A stretch of DNA of 64,000 nucleotides from Maribellus sediminis (GCF_011799805.1 NZ_WXUB01000002.1:930001-994000), one strand, 5' to 3'; shown: positions 26,779 to 35,961, counted from the stretch's first letter. Program-made: numbers and translations. Notes: generated from the sequence alone by a model not told the origin.

Positions 26779-27513
26779 ATGAAACAACCCTATTTAGGTA
26801 AAAAAGTTCTGGAACTTCGAAAGGCAAAGGGACTAACCCAGTCAGAATTAGTGGAGAAATGTGATATTACAATAAGAACTCTCCAACGGATTGAATCAGG
26901 CGAGGTTACTCCAAGAGCATATACAATTAAAGCAATATTTGAAGTTTTGGATTATGACTTTTATGATTCTTCAAAAACAAAAACTAGTGAATCAGTTAGA
27001 GTAATTAACCATGTGTTATACAGACTCGAACAGGTTTATAAATACATTATTGATTTATTTAACTTAAAAATTAACACAATGAAAAAATTAAAAATTTTAT
27101 CTATTCCTGTTATTTTGGTTTGTATCGTATTAATTACAGTTAGTTATAATGCAAATGCCCAGCGTAGAATTCAAAAACAATTAATAGGTACATGGCAAGT
27201 TTGTAATCCCGACAGCACCGTTGCAAATAACCTTTACAATGATAGCGACATAGCAAGGTACAAGATTATTACAAAAGAGACGTTCATGGTGAGCGATTTT
27301 GCCCCTGAGAGAAAAATTGTGCTTAACTCATTTTGGGGAACATATACCGTGGAGAAAGGCGTATATACCGAATTTATACAATATACAACACCACAATATC
27401 GCAACGTATTTGGTGTCATGAATTCTTTTAAAATAGAAATAAAAAAAGATTTTATGTTTATTAAAGGAGTCAATAATGACCTTGATGAAATATGGAAAAA
27501 AGTAAAGAATTAA
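26779..27513 (+). CDS. XRE-type helix-turn-helix protein with transmembrane segment and lipocalin-like C-domain
   Basis: A 244-residue fusion. Residues 8-60 are an XRE/Cro HTH (VLELRKAKGLTQSELVEKC, then TIRTLQRIESGEVTP). A helix at about 103-124 (LSIPVILVCIVLITVSYNANA) looks like a signal or membrane anchor preceded by an internal MKKLK, and residues 125-244 resemble a DUF4488/lipocalin-like calycin domain (LIGTWQVCNPDSTVANN). Topology would put the regulator in the cytosol and the C-domain in the periplasm, suggesting a membrane-tethered one-component sensor. Alternatively two genes were fused in frame. Flanked on both sides by dispersed palindromic repeats. Confidence 0.7.
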   Translation: MKQPYLGKKVLELRKAKGLTQSELVEKCDITIRTLQRIESGEVTPRAYTIKAIFEVLDYDFYDSSKTKTSESVRVINHVLYRLEQVYKYIIDLFNLKINTMKKLKILSIPVILVCIVLITVSYNANAQRRIQKQLIGTWQVCNPDSTVANNLYNDSDIARYKIITKETFMVSDFAPERKIVLNSFWGTYTVEKGVYTEFIQYTTPQYRNVFGVMNSFKIEIKKDFMFIKGVNNDLDEIWKKVKN

Positions 27514-27524
27514 ATTCTATTACG

Positions 27525-27565
27525 GCCTCGCTGGCGCCAATCCGTCAGCCGACGGACGGTGTGCA
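27525..27565. repeat. palindromic repeat, inverted partial copy D
   Basis: GCCTCGCTGGCGCC followed by AATCCGTCAGCCGACGGACG is the reverse complement of the core of copies A and B; the palindrome CCGTCAGCCGACGG is at 27542-27555. Confidence 0.75.
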
Positions 27566-27588
27566 ATTCGGAAGAATTGAAAAGAACA

Positions 27589-27658
27589 AACTTTCAGCCG
27601 TCGGCTGAGGTACGGATTACATCCCGTCCGTCGGCTGACGGATCGGGACGCACCGGCG
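27589..27658 (+). repeat. 70-bp palindromic repeat, copy B
   Basis: Near-identical to copy A 1.07 kb upstream, one substitution in 70 bp. The core palindrome is at 27628-27641. Confidence 0.9.
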
Positions 27659-27673
27659 ACTATCAAAACAAAA

Positions 27674-28009
27674 ATGACTATGAAAAACCAAAATTATCTG
27701 ATTTTATTGCTGATTATTTCTGTTGCAGGAATTTCGACCGGGTTTTATTTGAAATTTATTAAATCGTACACCGACGAAAAACTTCAAATTACCACAACCA
27801 ACGATGTCGGGAGAAGCCCAAATCTGGGGCAAACTATCAATTTTCTGGAAGAGCTCAACACAATAACAGGGTCTGCTGTAACCGACAAGAATGATGTTGC
27901 ACTCAAAAGACTCAAAACAATTAATTTGACTTCAATTGTAGTATTACTCATTTCAATACTCGTTGCAGTTGGAACAACTCAAAAATTATTACGAAGGAAA
28001 ATTGTTTGA
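27674..28009 (+). CDS. small two-helix membrane protein, unknown
   Basis: A 111-residue protein with hydrophobic helices at about 8-26 and 88-104 and a polar middle segment of about 60 residues containing TTTNDVGRSPNLGQTINF. No known domain recognised. It starts 16 bp after repeat copy B; the ATG two codons later (27680) is an equally good start. It is plausibly a partner of the neighbouring XRE proteins, but only position supports this. Confidence 0.55.
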   Translation: MTMKNQNYLILLLIISVAGISTGFYLKFIKSYTDEKLQITTTNDVGRSPNLGQTINFLEELNTITGSAVTDKNDVALKRLKTINLTSIVVLLISILVAVGTTQKLLRRKIV

Positions 28010-28043
28010 AAAAATAATAAGGTTGGTAATCTTGCTTATGCCG

Positions 28044-28079
28044 CCCGTCCGTCGACTGATGGATCGGGACGCACCGGCG
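28044..28079 (+). repeat. palindromic repeat, truncated copy C
   Basis: 36 bp matching the 3' half of copies A and B with two substitutions; the core is degenerate (CCGTCGACTGATGG, 28049-28062). Confidence 0.8.
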
Positions 28080-28189
28080 GTGCAGAATACCGGTAAATCA
28101 GTAAATGCCGTAAAAATGCCGTCAGAAAATCGCTACCAAATCGGGGAATGGGGAATTACTTTTGCCTCAAAAAACTAATTTCACGATTT

Positions 28190-28807
28190 ATGAAAGAACC
28201 AGGAAAAAGAATTAAAGAAAGCAGATTAAAACAAGGTTGGACCCAGGAAGATTTGGCGGAGCACGCAAAAGTTAATTTGAGAACAATTCAGCGAATCGAA
28301 AATAATGAAACCACCCCACGACGAAAAACACTCGACTTACTGTTTGATGTTTTAGCTATCGACAGGCTTGAACCGGAGAAAACGCCCCTGAATAAATACA
28401 TGCTATGGTCATCGTTTCTGACACTGCTGATTGTTGCAGGCACATTTTTAGGATGGACCAGACGTTTTAAAATGTTTGTGGATGGAGAAAGAACTTACCA
28501 AACCTTTACCGGTTGGACAGGCTATACTTTTTTAAACGATTATCACTTTCAAAACTGGTTGCTCAGTATTACCAGTATCTCGGTAGGCTTAATCGTGGTT
28601 GCGAATTCGCTTGGGCTGATAAAAAATAAAATGAAATATATTCTGGTGCAGCTGGCATGTTTAATCCTTTATTTGGTTGGTGTCTTAGGGTGGAGTACCA
28701 GACAGGCTCTTGAACTGAGACCGGGATTATTCCTGATTGTAATTGCAAGCATTTTATTGGTAGTAGCCTACCGAAGGAACGGGACAAAAGCAGGTGCCAA
28801 CCAATAA
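28190..28807 (+). CDS. XRE-type helix-turn-helix membrane protein
   Basis: A 205-residue protein from the ATG at 28190; the longer frame would add 14 residues before the usual HTH start. Residues 1-65 are an XRE domain (IKESRLKQGWTQEDLAEHAKV, then LRTIQRIENNETTP). After a short linker there are four hydrophobic helices (about 73-92, 122-145, 150-170 and 175-193). HTH-plus-four-helix proteins occur widely in Bacteroidota, function unclear; a membrane-bound transcription factor is the simplest reading. It is the second such architecture within 1.5 kb, after the 26.8-kb gene. Confidence 0.78.
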   Translation: MKEPGKRIKESRLKQGWTQEDLAEHAKVNLRTIQRIENNETTPRRKTLDLLFDVLAIDRLEPEKTPLNKYMLWSSFLTLLIVAGTFLGWTRRFKMFVDGERTYQTFTGWTGYTFLNDYHFQNWLLSITSISVGLIVVANSLGLIKNKMKYILVQLACLILYLVGVLGWSTRQALELRPGLFLIVIASILLVVAYRRNGTKAGANQ

Positions 28808-28962
28808 GCTTCACCCGCTCGATCCCATTTACAATCGGAGTGAAATCCGGAAGGATAGTATAAGAAATCTGCAAATAATCAGGCTGCATACTGATTAACA
28901 GAAGATAAGTGAGATTTTAGCATTATTTTAATAGCATTAAAACCTAAGTAAATTTTTATACG

Positions 28963-30525
28963 ATGAAACTACTAACCAAACTTATTTTCTTTTTTGTACT
29001 TACAGCAGGATTTTGTTTTACCGCCTGTACTCCAAAAACCGGCAGTAACCAGGAACCGCTTATTAAAACCACCTCCGGTGAAATATCGGGCAGTATTAAC
29101 GATAGCGTATACGCTTTTAAGGGGATTCCGTACGCCACGGCCGAACGATTTATGCCTCCGCAGGATCCGGATGCCTGGGACGGAATTCGTGCATGTACCG
29201 ACTTCGGGCCGGTTGCCCGGCAAATAGTACCCTGGTATCCCGATTCAGTTCAAAACGAAAAGGAACTGTTTAGTGCAAATGTTTGGACGCAGGGAATCCG
29301 GGATGGCAAAAAACGGCCGGTAATGCTCTGGTTACATGGCGGCGGATTTCATGTTGGCGCCAGCAACGACCCGATGACCTATGGCGAAGCCCTGGCTAAA
29401 AAAGGGGATGTGGTTTTTGTATCCATAAATCACCGCTTAAACATTCTTGGTTTTCTTGATCTGTCGGCCTGTGGCGATAAGTATGCACAATCGGCCAATG
29501 TGGGTGTGCTCGACATTGTGAAAGCCCTCGAGTGGATTCAAAAAAACATTGAGCAGTTTGGAGGCAATCCTGCCGATGTAACCATTTTAGGCGAATCGGG
29601 AGGCGGCGGAAAAGTGGGTACCATTATGTGTATGCCGGCGGCAAAAGGTTTGTTTCACAAGGCCATTATACAGAGCGGAACCCTGATAAATACAATGACC
29701 AAAGAGAAATCGCAAGCCCTTGGTTTGGCCGTACTTGAAAATCTGGGACTTACACCAAACGATGTTGAAAAACTGGATACGATCCCTTACAAAGACCTGG
29801 TTAAAGCAGGGAATGATGCCATTGCCAAAATATCGGGTCCGAGAAAACCGGGGTCGCCAACCATGTTTGGCTTTGCACCTTCGGCCGACGGTGAAATTTT
29901 GTTACAGCAACCTTTCAGCCCCGGATTTGCAGACATTTCAAAGGATATACCGCTTATGATAGGCTCCACACTAAATGAGCTAATGCGTACCGCTTACGGC
30001 GAAAAAGACCTGACAATGGAACAGGCTAAAGAACGCCTGGCAAAAGAATATGGCGATAGAACCGATGAGTATATTTCACTCTTCGCAAAGGCTTATCCTG
30101 ATTATACGCCTCAGGATCTGCTGTCGGTTGACAAGACTTTCAGGCCATTTACCATAAGAACTGCAGACGCACGGGCACAGGAAACAGATGCCCCGCTGTA
30201 TGTTTACTTTTTAGCATGGAAAAGCGGTGTCGACAATGCATCGAAAGGTTCGTTTCATGGCCTCGACATTCCACTGGCATTCAATACGGTTGACCTGAGA
30301 GCAGACTGGACCGGCAATACGGAAGAAGCCTGGGAATTGGCAGACAAAATGAGCTCGGCATGGATCAACTTTGTAAAAACGGGTAACCCAAATGTTGATG
30401 GCGTGCTGCCAACCTGGGAGCAATACACTCCGGAAAACGGCGCTACCATGTATTTTGATAACGAATGCAGAATTGTAAATAACCACGACCGGGAATTAAT
30501 GCATTTTATTAAACCCCTGGATTAG
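28963..30525 (+). CDS. type-B carboxylesterase, lipoprotein
   Basis: A 520-residue alpha/beta-hydrolase of the carboxylesterase family (PF00135). The signal ends FTACTPK with lipid Cys22. The oxyanion-hole HGGG is at 125-128, and the nucleophile elbow GESGGGG has Ser212; the second G after Ser is typical, though Ala is commoner. The His motif reads SFHGLDIPLAFNT in the C-terminal third. Such enzymes cleave carboxylic esters of aryl, acyl or sugar substrates. Likely periplasmic or surface bound. It stands after a 155-bp gap and begins the stretch of normal chromosomal composition that ends the accessory region. Confidence 0.92.
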   Translation: MKLLTKLIFFFVLTAGFCFTACTPKTGSNQEPLIKTTSGEISGSINDSVYAFKGIPYATAERFMPPQDPDAWDGIRACTDFGPVARQIVPWYPDSVQNEKELFSANVWTQGIRDGKKRPVMLWLHGGGFHVGASNDPMTYGEALAKKGDVVFVSINHRLNILGFLDLSACGDKYAQSANVGVLDIVKALEWIQKNIEQFGGNPADVTILGESGGGGKVGTIMCMPAAKGLFHKAIIQSGTLINTMTKEKSQALGLAVLENLGLTPNDVEKLDTIPYKDLVKAGNDAIAKISGPRKPGSPTMFGFAPSADGEILLQQPFSPGFADISKDIPLMIGSTLNELMRTAYGEKDLTMEQAKERLAKEYGDRTDEYISLFAKAYPDYTPQDLLSVDKTFRPFTIRTADARAQETDAPLYVYFLAWKSGVDNASKGSFHGLDIPLAFNTVDLRADWTGNTEEAWELADKMSSAWINFVKTGNPNVDGVLPTWEQYTPENGATMYFDNECRIVNNHDRELMHFIKPLD

Positions 30526-30602
30526 TAGTTGGAGTTATTCTCCCGCTCGCCCACTGCCAGCGATAGAAAAAAATCAACATAAAAACCAAAAACTAAACAA
30601 CC

Positions 30603-31325
30603 ATGTCAGCTACTAAACTTACAACTATCCGGGAATTTTGTACGGCCAACTCAAACCCGGAGATTATAAAAAAGTACCAACGCTACTTTAAGGAAGGTTA
30701 TGATGGCTACGGTATTGACGATAAACTGTTCCTGCGGCAGATAGAGGACTGGCAGGAACAATGGAAAGCCGAAATGACCATCGACAGCTACCTGGACCTC
30801 GGTGACGAACTGATGAAAACGGGCAGGTTTGATGAAAAGCACGTGGCTATCAATTTTTTAAAGTCGTGCAGAGCCGATTTTTCGAAAGATACCTTTCAAC
30901 GGGTTGGGCGCTGGTTCGACTACGGCATAAACAACTGGGCCACTACCGATGTACTTTGTATGCTGATTTTGTCGGCTTTGTTGTTGGATAAAGTGATCGG
31001 CTTGGAGGATCTGAAAACATGGATCGACGCTGAATCGGAATGGAAACGCCGGGCAGTTCCGGTGGCCCTTGTCGAATTGGATAAATCATCAATGGATTTA
31101 AGTCCGTCAGAAGCATTGGACCTCGTTGATCCTTTAATGTTGGATGATTCGGAATATGTACAAAAAGGCATTGGCACGCTTTTACGCGGTTTGTGGAAGA
31201 AATACCCGGCTGAGGTTGAGGAGTTTCTGATGAAATGGAAAGACAGCTGCGGAAGGTTGATCGTGCAATACGCCACCGAAAAAATGGATAAGGATTACCG
31301 AAAGAAATTCAGAAAAAGTAAATAA
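30603..31325 (+). CDS. DNA alkylation repair family protein (AlkD-like HEAT repeats)
   Basis: A 240-residue all-helical protein of PF08713, related to AlkC/AlkD DNA glycosylases that excise alkylated bases without base flipping. Visible family signatures include KKYQRYFKEGYDGYG near residue 21, a FDYGINNWATTDVLC helix pair around 103-118 (the Trp-Ala-Thr-x-Asp of AlkD) and KRRAVPVALVEL. No signal peptide, cytosolic. A strong 12-bp hairpin follows the stop. It precedes an ACT protein, but co-function is not evident. Confidence 0.87.
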   Translation: MSATKLTTIREFCTANSNPEIIKKYQRYFKEGYDGYGIDDKLFLRQIEDWQEQWKAEMTIDSYLDLGDELMKTGRFDEKHVAINFLKSCRADFSKDTFQRVGRWFDYGINNWATTDVLCMLILSALLLDKVIGLEDLKTWIDAESEWKRRAVPVALVELDKSSMDLSPSEALDLVDPLMLDDSEYVQKGIGTLLRGLWKKYPAEVEEFLMKWKDSCGRLIVQYATEKMDKDYRKKFRKSK

Positions 31326-31336
31326 CGTAAGCCGCC

Positions 31337-31363
31337 CTACCCCTCGTTTGCAACGAGGGGTAG
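31337..31363. repeat. 12-bp hairpin CTACCCCTCGTT / AACGAGGGGTAG
   Basis: Perfect 12-bp arms with a TGC loop, 11 bp after the alkylation-repair stop. No T run follows, so it may be a dispersed palindrome or RNA-stabilising structure rather than a terminator. Confidence 0.7.
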
Positions 31364-31385
31364 ATAGTAAATTCAGGAAAAGCAG

Positions 31386-31781
31386 ATGAGTGGAGAAACA
31401 AATTTAGCTGAGCTGCTAAAAGGAATGCATCCCAAACTTAACGAAGGAGAGTATATTTTTTCGACCCTAAAAGATGTAAGCAGGATTGACCGAAATGATA
31501 CGCTTTGTGAATTCAGGGAAACGGAAGGAACAACGCTTGTTATGGAGAAAGGAAAAGCCGACCGGTTAAACCTGAGTTACGACTATATTGTCTCCTGGAT
31601 CACCCTGACGATTCATTCATCGCTTGACGCGGTAGGTCTGACAGCCGTATTTTCAACGGAATTAGCCAAACACCAAATATCTTGCAACGTGATCGCCGGA
31701 TATTACCACGACCATATTTTCGTCGACAGGAAAGACGCGGACCGGGCCATGAAAATCTTAACTAAACTATCAGAAGGTTAA
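31386..31781 (+). CDS. ACT-domain protein
   Basis: A 131-residue cytosolic protein with two tandem ACT-like folds as in the PF10000 (ACT_3) family: residues about 5-60 ([17 protein letters not shown]) and 65-131 ([29 protein letters not shown], then [22 protein letters not shown]). Such stand-alone proteins are thought to bind amino acids or similar ligands; no enzyme domain is attached. It begins 23 bp after the 31.35-kb hairpin, on the same strand as its neighbours. Confidence 0.88.
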   Translation: MSGETNLAELLKGMHPKLNEGEYIFSTLKDVSRIDRNDTLCEFRETEGTTLVMEKGKADRLNLSYDYIVSWITLTIHSSLDAVGLTAVFSTELAKHQISCNVIAGYYHDHIFVDRKDADRAMKILTKLSEG

Positions 31782-31893
31782 CAATATGATCTGTTGTGAA
31801 GAATTTAAGTTCAACATAAACGAATAAGCATAATTTTAGAATTCGTATTTCATTCTCAAACTACTTCTCAATTGTGAAACTAAGCGATTTAAC

Positions 31894-32631
31894 ATGATCT
31901 TAGCTGCAGCACAAACCAGTCCCAAACGATTTGATATCAATGTAAATCTGGCCGACCACTATCGATTCATCGAGCTGGCCGCTAAAAACAATGCTGATCT
32001 GGTTTTATTCCCCGAATTATCCATCAGCGGCTACGAACGGGAAAAGGCTGCAGAACTGGCATTTGAATCAAACGATTCGAGGCTCAGTGAATTCAGAAAA
32101 CTGGCAGTGAAGAATAAGATCGTTATAATTGCCGGGGCGCCCATCCGAATGAATAAGGAGCTCTACATTGGCGCTTTTGTATTTCAGCCCGACGATACGG
32201 TTTCGGTGTATACCAAACAGTTTCTGCACACCGGTGAAGAGGTTTACTACCACTCATCGTTTGATTTCAACCCGGTAATTGAGCTAAAGAACGAACAATT
32301 GACTATAGCCATTTGTGCCGACATCAATCATCCCGAACACGCAGAGCAGGCAAAAAAGCTGGATACAAGCATTTATCTGGCAAGTATTTTCTGGGAACCA
32401 CAGGATATGGCCCGCGCTTACCAAACGCTTTCAACATATGCAAAAAACCATTCGATGAATGTGTTGATGTCGAATTTTACCAGACAATCCTGGGGGCTCG
32501 ATGCCGGCGGCGAAAGCGGATTTTGGGATAATTCAGGTGATTTAGTTGCCAAGTTAAATGGTTCTGAATCAGGCTTGCTGCTGATTGAGAAAACCGATAG
32601 TAACTGGACCGGTAAGAAAATTAAGTTTTAA
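31894..32631 (+). CDS. carbon-nitrogen hydrolase (nitrilase superfamily)
   Basis: A 245-residue cytosolic hydrolase of PF00795. The Glu-Lys-Cys triad is intact: Glu41 in LFPELSISGY, Lys108 in YTKQFLH and Cys141 in AICADINHPE. The length matches the short omega-amidase/carbamoyl-putrescine amidase-like branches rather than NAD synthetase-fused forms. Substrate is probably a small amide or nitrile-derived compound. It is 31 bp upstream of an N-acetyltransferase gene on the same strand, so the two may be co-transcribed. Confidence 0.88.
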   Translation: MILAAAQTSPKRFDINVNLADHYRFIELAAKNNADLVLFPELSISGYEREKAAELAFESNDSRLSEFRKLAVKNKIVIIAGAPIRMNKELYIGAFVFQPDDTVSVYTKQFLHTGEEVYYHSSFDFNPVIELKNEQLTIAICADINHPEHAEQAKKLDTSIYLASIFWEPQDMARAYQTLSTYAKNHSMNVLMSNFTRQSWGLDAGGESGFWDNSGDLVAKLNGSESGLLLIEKTDSNWTGKKIKF

Positions 32632-32662
32632 GATTAAAAAACTTCAACACCAATTTAGCGAG

Positions 32663-33163
32663 ATGCAGGAGATCAGGATAGCGCCTATGAGCGACGGAAA
32701 CTGGCCCGAAGTTGCCGGAATCTACGAAGCGGGAATTGCGACAAAAAATGCCACTTTTCAAACCGAAGTTCCGGAATGGGAAACCTGGGGTAGTTCACAC
32801 CGCAAAGATTGCAGGCTGGTAGCCAAACATGGAGAGCAGGTTGTTGGCTGGGCGGCTTTGTCGAATGTATCGAGCCGCTGTGTTTATGCCGGTGTGGCCG
32901 AGGTGAGTATTTATGTTTACCCGGATTACAGCGAAAAGGGAGTTGGCAGCAAGTTAATGGCAGCTTTAATTGAGGCATCGGAAGCAAACGGCATCTGGAC
33001 CCTGCAGGCCGGAATTTTCCCTGAGAACACCGGCAGCATCCGCTTACATCAAAAATTCGGTTTCCGAATCCTCGGCGTGAAAGAGCGCATCGGCAAAATG
33101 GACGGCGTGTGGCGCGATGTGGTCAGCCTGGAACGACGGAGTAAGCTTGTTGGAATCGATTAA
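32663..33163 (+). CDS. GNAT N-acetyltransferase, phosphinothricin/methionine-sulfoximine acetyltransferase-like
   Basis: A 166-residue acetyl-CoA-dependent transferase. The ATG at 32663 is chosen because an upstream in-frame start would overlap the nitrilase-family gene. The PAT-type N-terminus IYEAGIATKNATFQTEVPEWETW is visible at 20-42, Glu80 in AEVSIYVYPDY is the catalytic-type residue, and the acetyl-CoA loop reads EKGVGS at 91-96. Homologues acetylate phosphinothricin, methionine sulfoximine or other amino acids; the natural substrate is usually unknown. Confidence 0.87.
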   Translation: MQEIRIAPMSDGNWPEVAGIYEAGIATKNATFQTEVPEWETWGSSHRKDCRLVAKHGEQVVGWAALSNVSSRCVYAGVAEVSIYVYPDYSEKGVGSKLMAALIEASEANGIWTLQAGIFPENTGSIRLHQKFGFRILGVKERIGKMDGVWRDVVSLERRSKLVGID

Positions 33164-33208
33164 AACCTCCCCTTTTCGGTTCGTATTAATTTCGCTGCAT
33201 TTGTCAGC

Positions 33209-34924
33209 CTACCATGTAAAGCGTAATAAAGAAACGGCCTGTCGCGGAAGTTCAATGGATAGCTTCATTTCGTTGTCGGGAATCACCCACTCGGGAGAGG
33301 TGTAAAGATCGAGCTGACCGGCCCGTTCCAATGCGGCAATTTCTTCAGCTGTTGGCTGCTGAGGCGAACCAATGCTTTTCCAGTAGGTGTACGAATTACT
33401 GTGTTCCTGATCCACCCGGTAATGCTGCATCAACACCTTTGTATTTGGCAGATTTTCAAGGCTCAGTTCCACCAGGGCAGGCGCCACATCCAAATTGTTG
33501 TTGTCGTGGTAATTCCAGATCATTACAGTAGCCGAATGCTCTCCAAAAGTGGCAATCGCATTCACATCCGGCACCGCTTTTCTTACACTTTCATCCCTCA
33601 CCGCTTCAAAATCATAAGCCATATTTCCACTCACCGAAACGCGATTTCCCTGCATCATTCCAAACATCCTGAAAACATTAAGCACGGGCTTATCCACTCC
33701 ATTGGTAGCCATGTCCCTGAAACCGGCATACCAGGGTTGATCTTCGAATTCAAAGCCCCATGTCACAGCCCCCAGAAAATTCACATCGAAATGATCGGCC
33801 AACGCGTATTTCCGGGCAAAAGAAGCCGCAGTATAGCTCGAATACATGGTGCCGTTCCGGTAAGCATTATGCGGATAATCGGCTTCGGAACATGCCGCAC
33901 AACCTTCAGGGTCCGACTCCCCGATGATGATGGGCAGATCTTTGAATTCGGGGTAAGAAGCCACGATTTCAAAACCTTTGCTGATGTCGTTCAACTGGGC
34001 GCCCATGTTCATCTGTACCATGCCATCAACCACTTTTGGATTGCCTTTGGCGTGAAAAGTGATAAAATCCAGGGGGGATCCGGTTTCGCCGGTGGCATAA
34101 TTTTTCCCGTGACTAACATGATCCAGAAATTTCCGAAGGTAATCCGCTGCCTTATCCCATCCGGGGCCGGTTGTTTCGGGTCCCCCGATTTTTGCGGTTG
34201 GCAGAGCGCGCTTTACAGCATCGGCGCTGTAATCATAGAGTTTGATGTATTCTTCCAACGTTCCCTGCCAGTAACCAATGTTTGGTTCGTTCCAAACCTC
34301 CCAGTACCAGCTTTCAACTTCTTCCTTGCCGTAACGATCTACAGAATGCTTTACCCATTGATAAACCAGCTCCGCCCATTTTTCATAATCATTGGGAGGA
34401 TAGGCCCAACCCGTATATATTTCTTCGTACCTGGCTCCGGGCTTCCAGTAATGGCGATAGGGCTCGGGACGGGAGGATAATGCTTTGGGCATAAATCCGA
34501 TTTGAGCCATTGGTTTCATCCCTCGTTCGATATAGGAATCGAATATTTTGTCGATGATGGTCCAGTCGTAGACCGGGTTGCCATTAGCATCTTCGGTGTA
34601 TGCATTGGTAGATCCCCACTTTAAAGCATGCGTTCCTTCGCCGGTGACCAACAAACTGTGCACACGCATATATACCGGAACGGGACTCAGTTCAGCCAGT
34701 TCTGTCAGGAGCTTTTGGCCATCTTTCATGTAGGTGTAGTTAGGTTCGTCGTGCCCCCAAAATGCCCACACAGGATCCATATCACCAACCGTATTGTTGA
34801 AATCCACATCGATGGTTACCGGCTCTTCCGGTAAATACTGTGCGGATAAATCAAATGAAAAGCCGGTTAACAGCAGAAAAACAGAAAGGGGGATCATCTT
34901 TGAAAAATGGCCATAAGTTTTCAT
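33209..34924 (-). CDS. secreted GH39-like glycoside hydrolase (beta-xylosidase/related)
   Basis: A 571-residue protein with a signal peptide (cleavage near DLSAQ, residue 29), so periplasmic or secreted. The ATG at 34924 is preferred over a TTG two codons upstream. A TIM-barrel of the GH-A clan is indicated by WEVWNEPNIG, placing the acid/base at Glu213, and by IIIGESDPEG with the likely nucleophile Glu336. GH39 enzymes release xylose, iduronate or related sugars. C-terminal beta-sandwich segment present from about residue 430. It is convergent with the GNAT gene and precedes, on the same strand side, the polyphosphate glucokinase gene. Confidence 0.85.
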   Translation of the reverse strand: MKTYGHFSKMIPLSVFLLLTGFSFDLSAQYLPEEPVTIDVDFNNTVGDMDPVWAFWGHDEPNYTYMKDGQKLLTELAELSPVPVYMRVHSLLVTGEGTHALKWGSTNAYTEDANGNPVYDWTIIDKIFDSYIERGMKPMAQIGFMPKALSSRPEPYRHYWKPGARYEEIYTGWAYPPNDYEKWAELVYQWVKHSVDRYGKEEVESWYWEVWNEPNIGYWQGTLEEYIKLYDYSADAVKRALPTAKIGGPETTGPGWDKAADYLRKFLDHVSHGKNYATGETGSPLDFITFHAKGNPKVVDGMVQMNMGAQLNDISKGFEIVASYPEFKDLPIIIGESDPEGCAACSEADYPHNAYRNGTMYSSYTAASFARKYALADHFDVNFLGAVTWGFEFEDQPWYAGFRDMATNGVDKPVLNVFRMFGMMQGNRVSVSGNMAYDFEAVRDESVRKAVPDVNAIATFGEHSATVMIWNYHDNNNLDVAPALVELSLENLPNTKVLMQHYRVDQEHSNSYTYWKSIGSPQQPTAEEIAALERAGQLDLYTSPEWVIPDNEMKLSIELPRQAVSLLRFTW

Positions 34925-35028
34925 ATGCAACAGGTTTAGACAGCTTGGTTAAAAACATTTCGCTTTCTGATCAACATTACTGGTGAACAGTCGGTTTCGC
35001 TTTAAAGTTAGAAGTTCCAATCCATCCG

Positions 35029-35763
35029 TTATTTATACACCAGGTTTAAAGCTGCACCGATTATGCCGGCATTGTTTTCCATTTCGGCGGGTACCACTGG
35101 CGTGTCGATAGCAATGTATTCGTTGAATTTGTCCATTTTTTTGCTCACACCTCCCCCAACGATAAACAGGTTGGGATTAAACATCCTGTCGTAATAATCG
35201 AGTGCGCTGTTAAAACGTTTGCCCCAGTCCTTCCACGAGAGGTCTTTGCGCTTTCGCACCGAATCGGCAGTATAGCGTTCAATTGTCTTGTTCTTAAACT
35301 CCAGGTGGCCCAGTTCAAGATTCGGAACCAGGTGTTTGTCGATAAAGATCACGGTTCCGATACCAGTACCCACGGTGAGCAAAAAAACCATCCCTTTGGC
35401 TTTGGCACCGGCCCCAAAATGGATCTCGGCCATTCCGGCGGCATCGGCATCGTTAATGCATTCCACTTCGCAACCGGTTTTCTCCGACAGGTGCTGGTTG
35501 ATGGGCTGTCCGATCCAGCTGTCGTCGATATTGGCCGCGGTCAATACCACACCGTTTTTCACTACTGCAGGCACTCCAACTCCCACTTTTCCTTTCCAGT
35601 TGAAATGCTGAATCAGCTCAGTCATCACTTCCGACACAGCTTCCGGAGTCGCGGGTTGTGGCGTTTCAATGCGGTGACGTTCGGTTACCAGTTCGCCGGT
35701 TTTGGTATCTACGATCGCTCCTTTTATTCCCGATCCGCCAAAATCAATTCCAAGTACTTCCAT
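35029..35763 (-). CDS. ppgK: polyphosphate glucokinase (ROK family)
   Basis: A 244-residue cytosolic kinase that phosphorylates glucose with polyphosphate (or ATP). The phosphate-binding loop [12 protein letters not shown] spans 5-16, the ROK hinge motifs [10 protein letters not shown] and [13 protein letters not shown] are present, and the PPGK-specific C-terminal segment [10 protein letters not shown] is visible. Length fits bacterial PPGK (240-270). Located just upstream (in transcription) of the GH39-like gene, so it could handle glucose released by extracellular hydrolases, though no shared operon is clear (104-bp gap). Confidence 0.92.
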   Translation of the reverse strand: MEVLGIDFGGSGIKGAIVDTKTGELVTERHRIETPQPATPEAVSEVMTELIQHFNWKGKVGVGVPAVVKNGVVLTAANIDDSWIGQPINQHLSEKTGCEVECINDADAAGMAEIHFGAGAKAKGMVFLLTVGTGIGTVIFIDKHLVPNLELGHLEFKNKTIERYTADSVRKRKDLSWKDWGKRFNSALDYYDRMFNPNLFIVGGGVSKKMDKFNEYIAIDTPVVPAEMENNAGIIGAALNLVYK

Positions 35764-35802
35764 GTTTTTGAGTTTTTTACTACCGTCAGGCTAAATTCAT
35801 TT

Positions 35803-35961
35803 AGATTCCTCACTGCGTTCGGAATGACAAATTTATTATGGAATATGCTTTTGGGAGGGATTTGGCAGCTTGGCAGCCAAATCCCTCCCAAAAGCACCAC
35901 AACACTTAACGACCTGTCATTCTGAGCGTATCCGTTAGCAAACGGAGAAGCGAAAGAATCT
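35803..35961. repeat. 159-bp MITE-like foldback element
   Basis: A perfect 20-bp inverted repeat (35847-35866 and 35876-35895, GCTTTTGGGAGGGATTTGGC) with a 9-nt loop is nested in outer arms GGAATGACA / TGTCATTC and AGATTC / GAATCT. The TGTCATTCTGAGCG motif is a widespread Bacteroidota intergenic repeat. Confidence 0.75.

Noticed and set aside
31337-31363. Hairpin read as a terminator
   Set aside because: No T run follows on either strand, so it is listed as a repeat rather than a terminator.
33401-34480. Plus-strand frame of 359 codons opposite the GH39-like gene
   Set aside because: Shadow of a gene with catalytic motifs; no start context or domain of its own.
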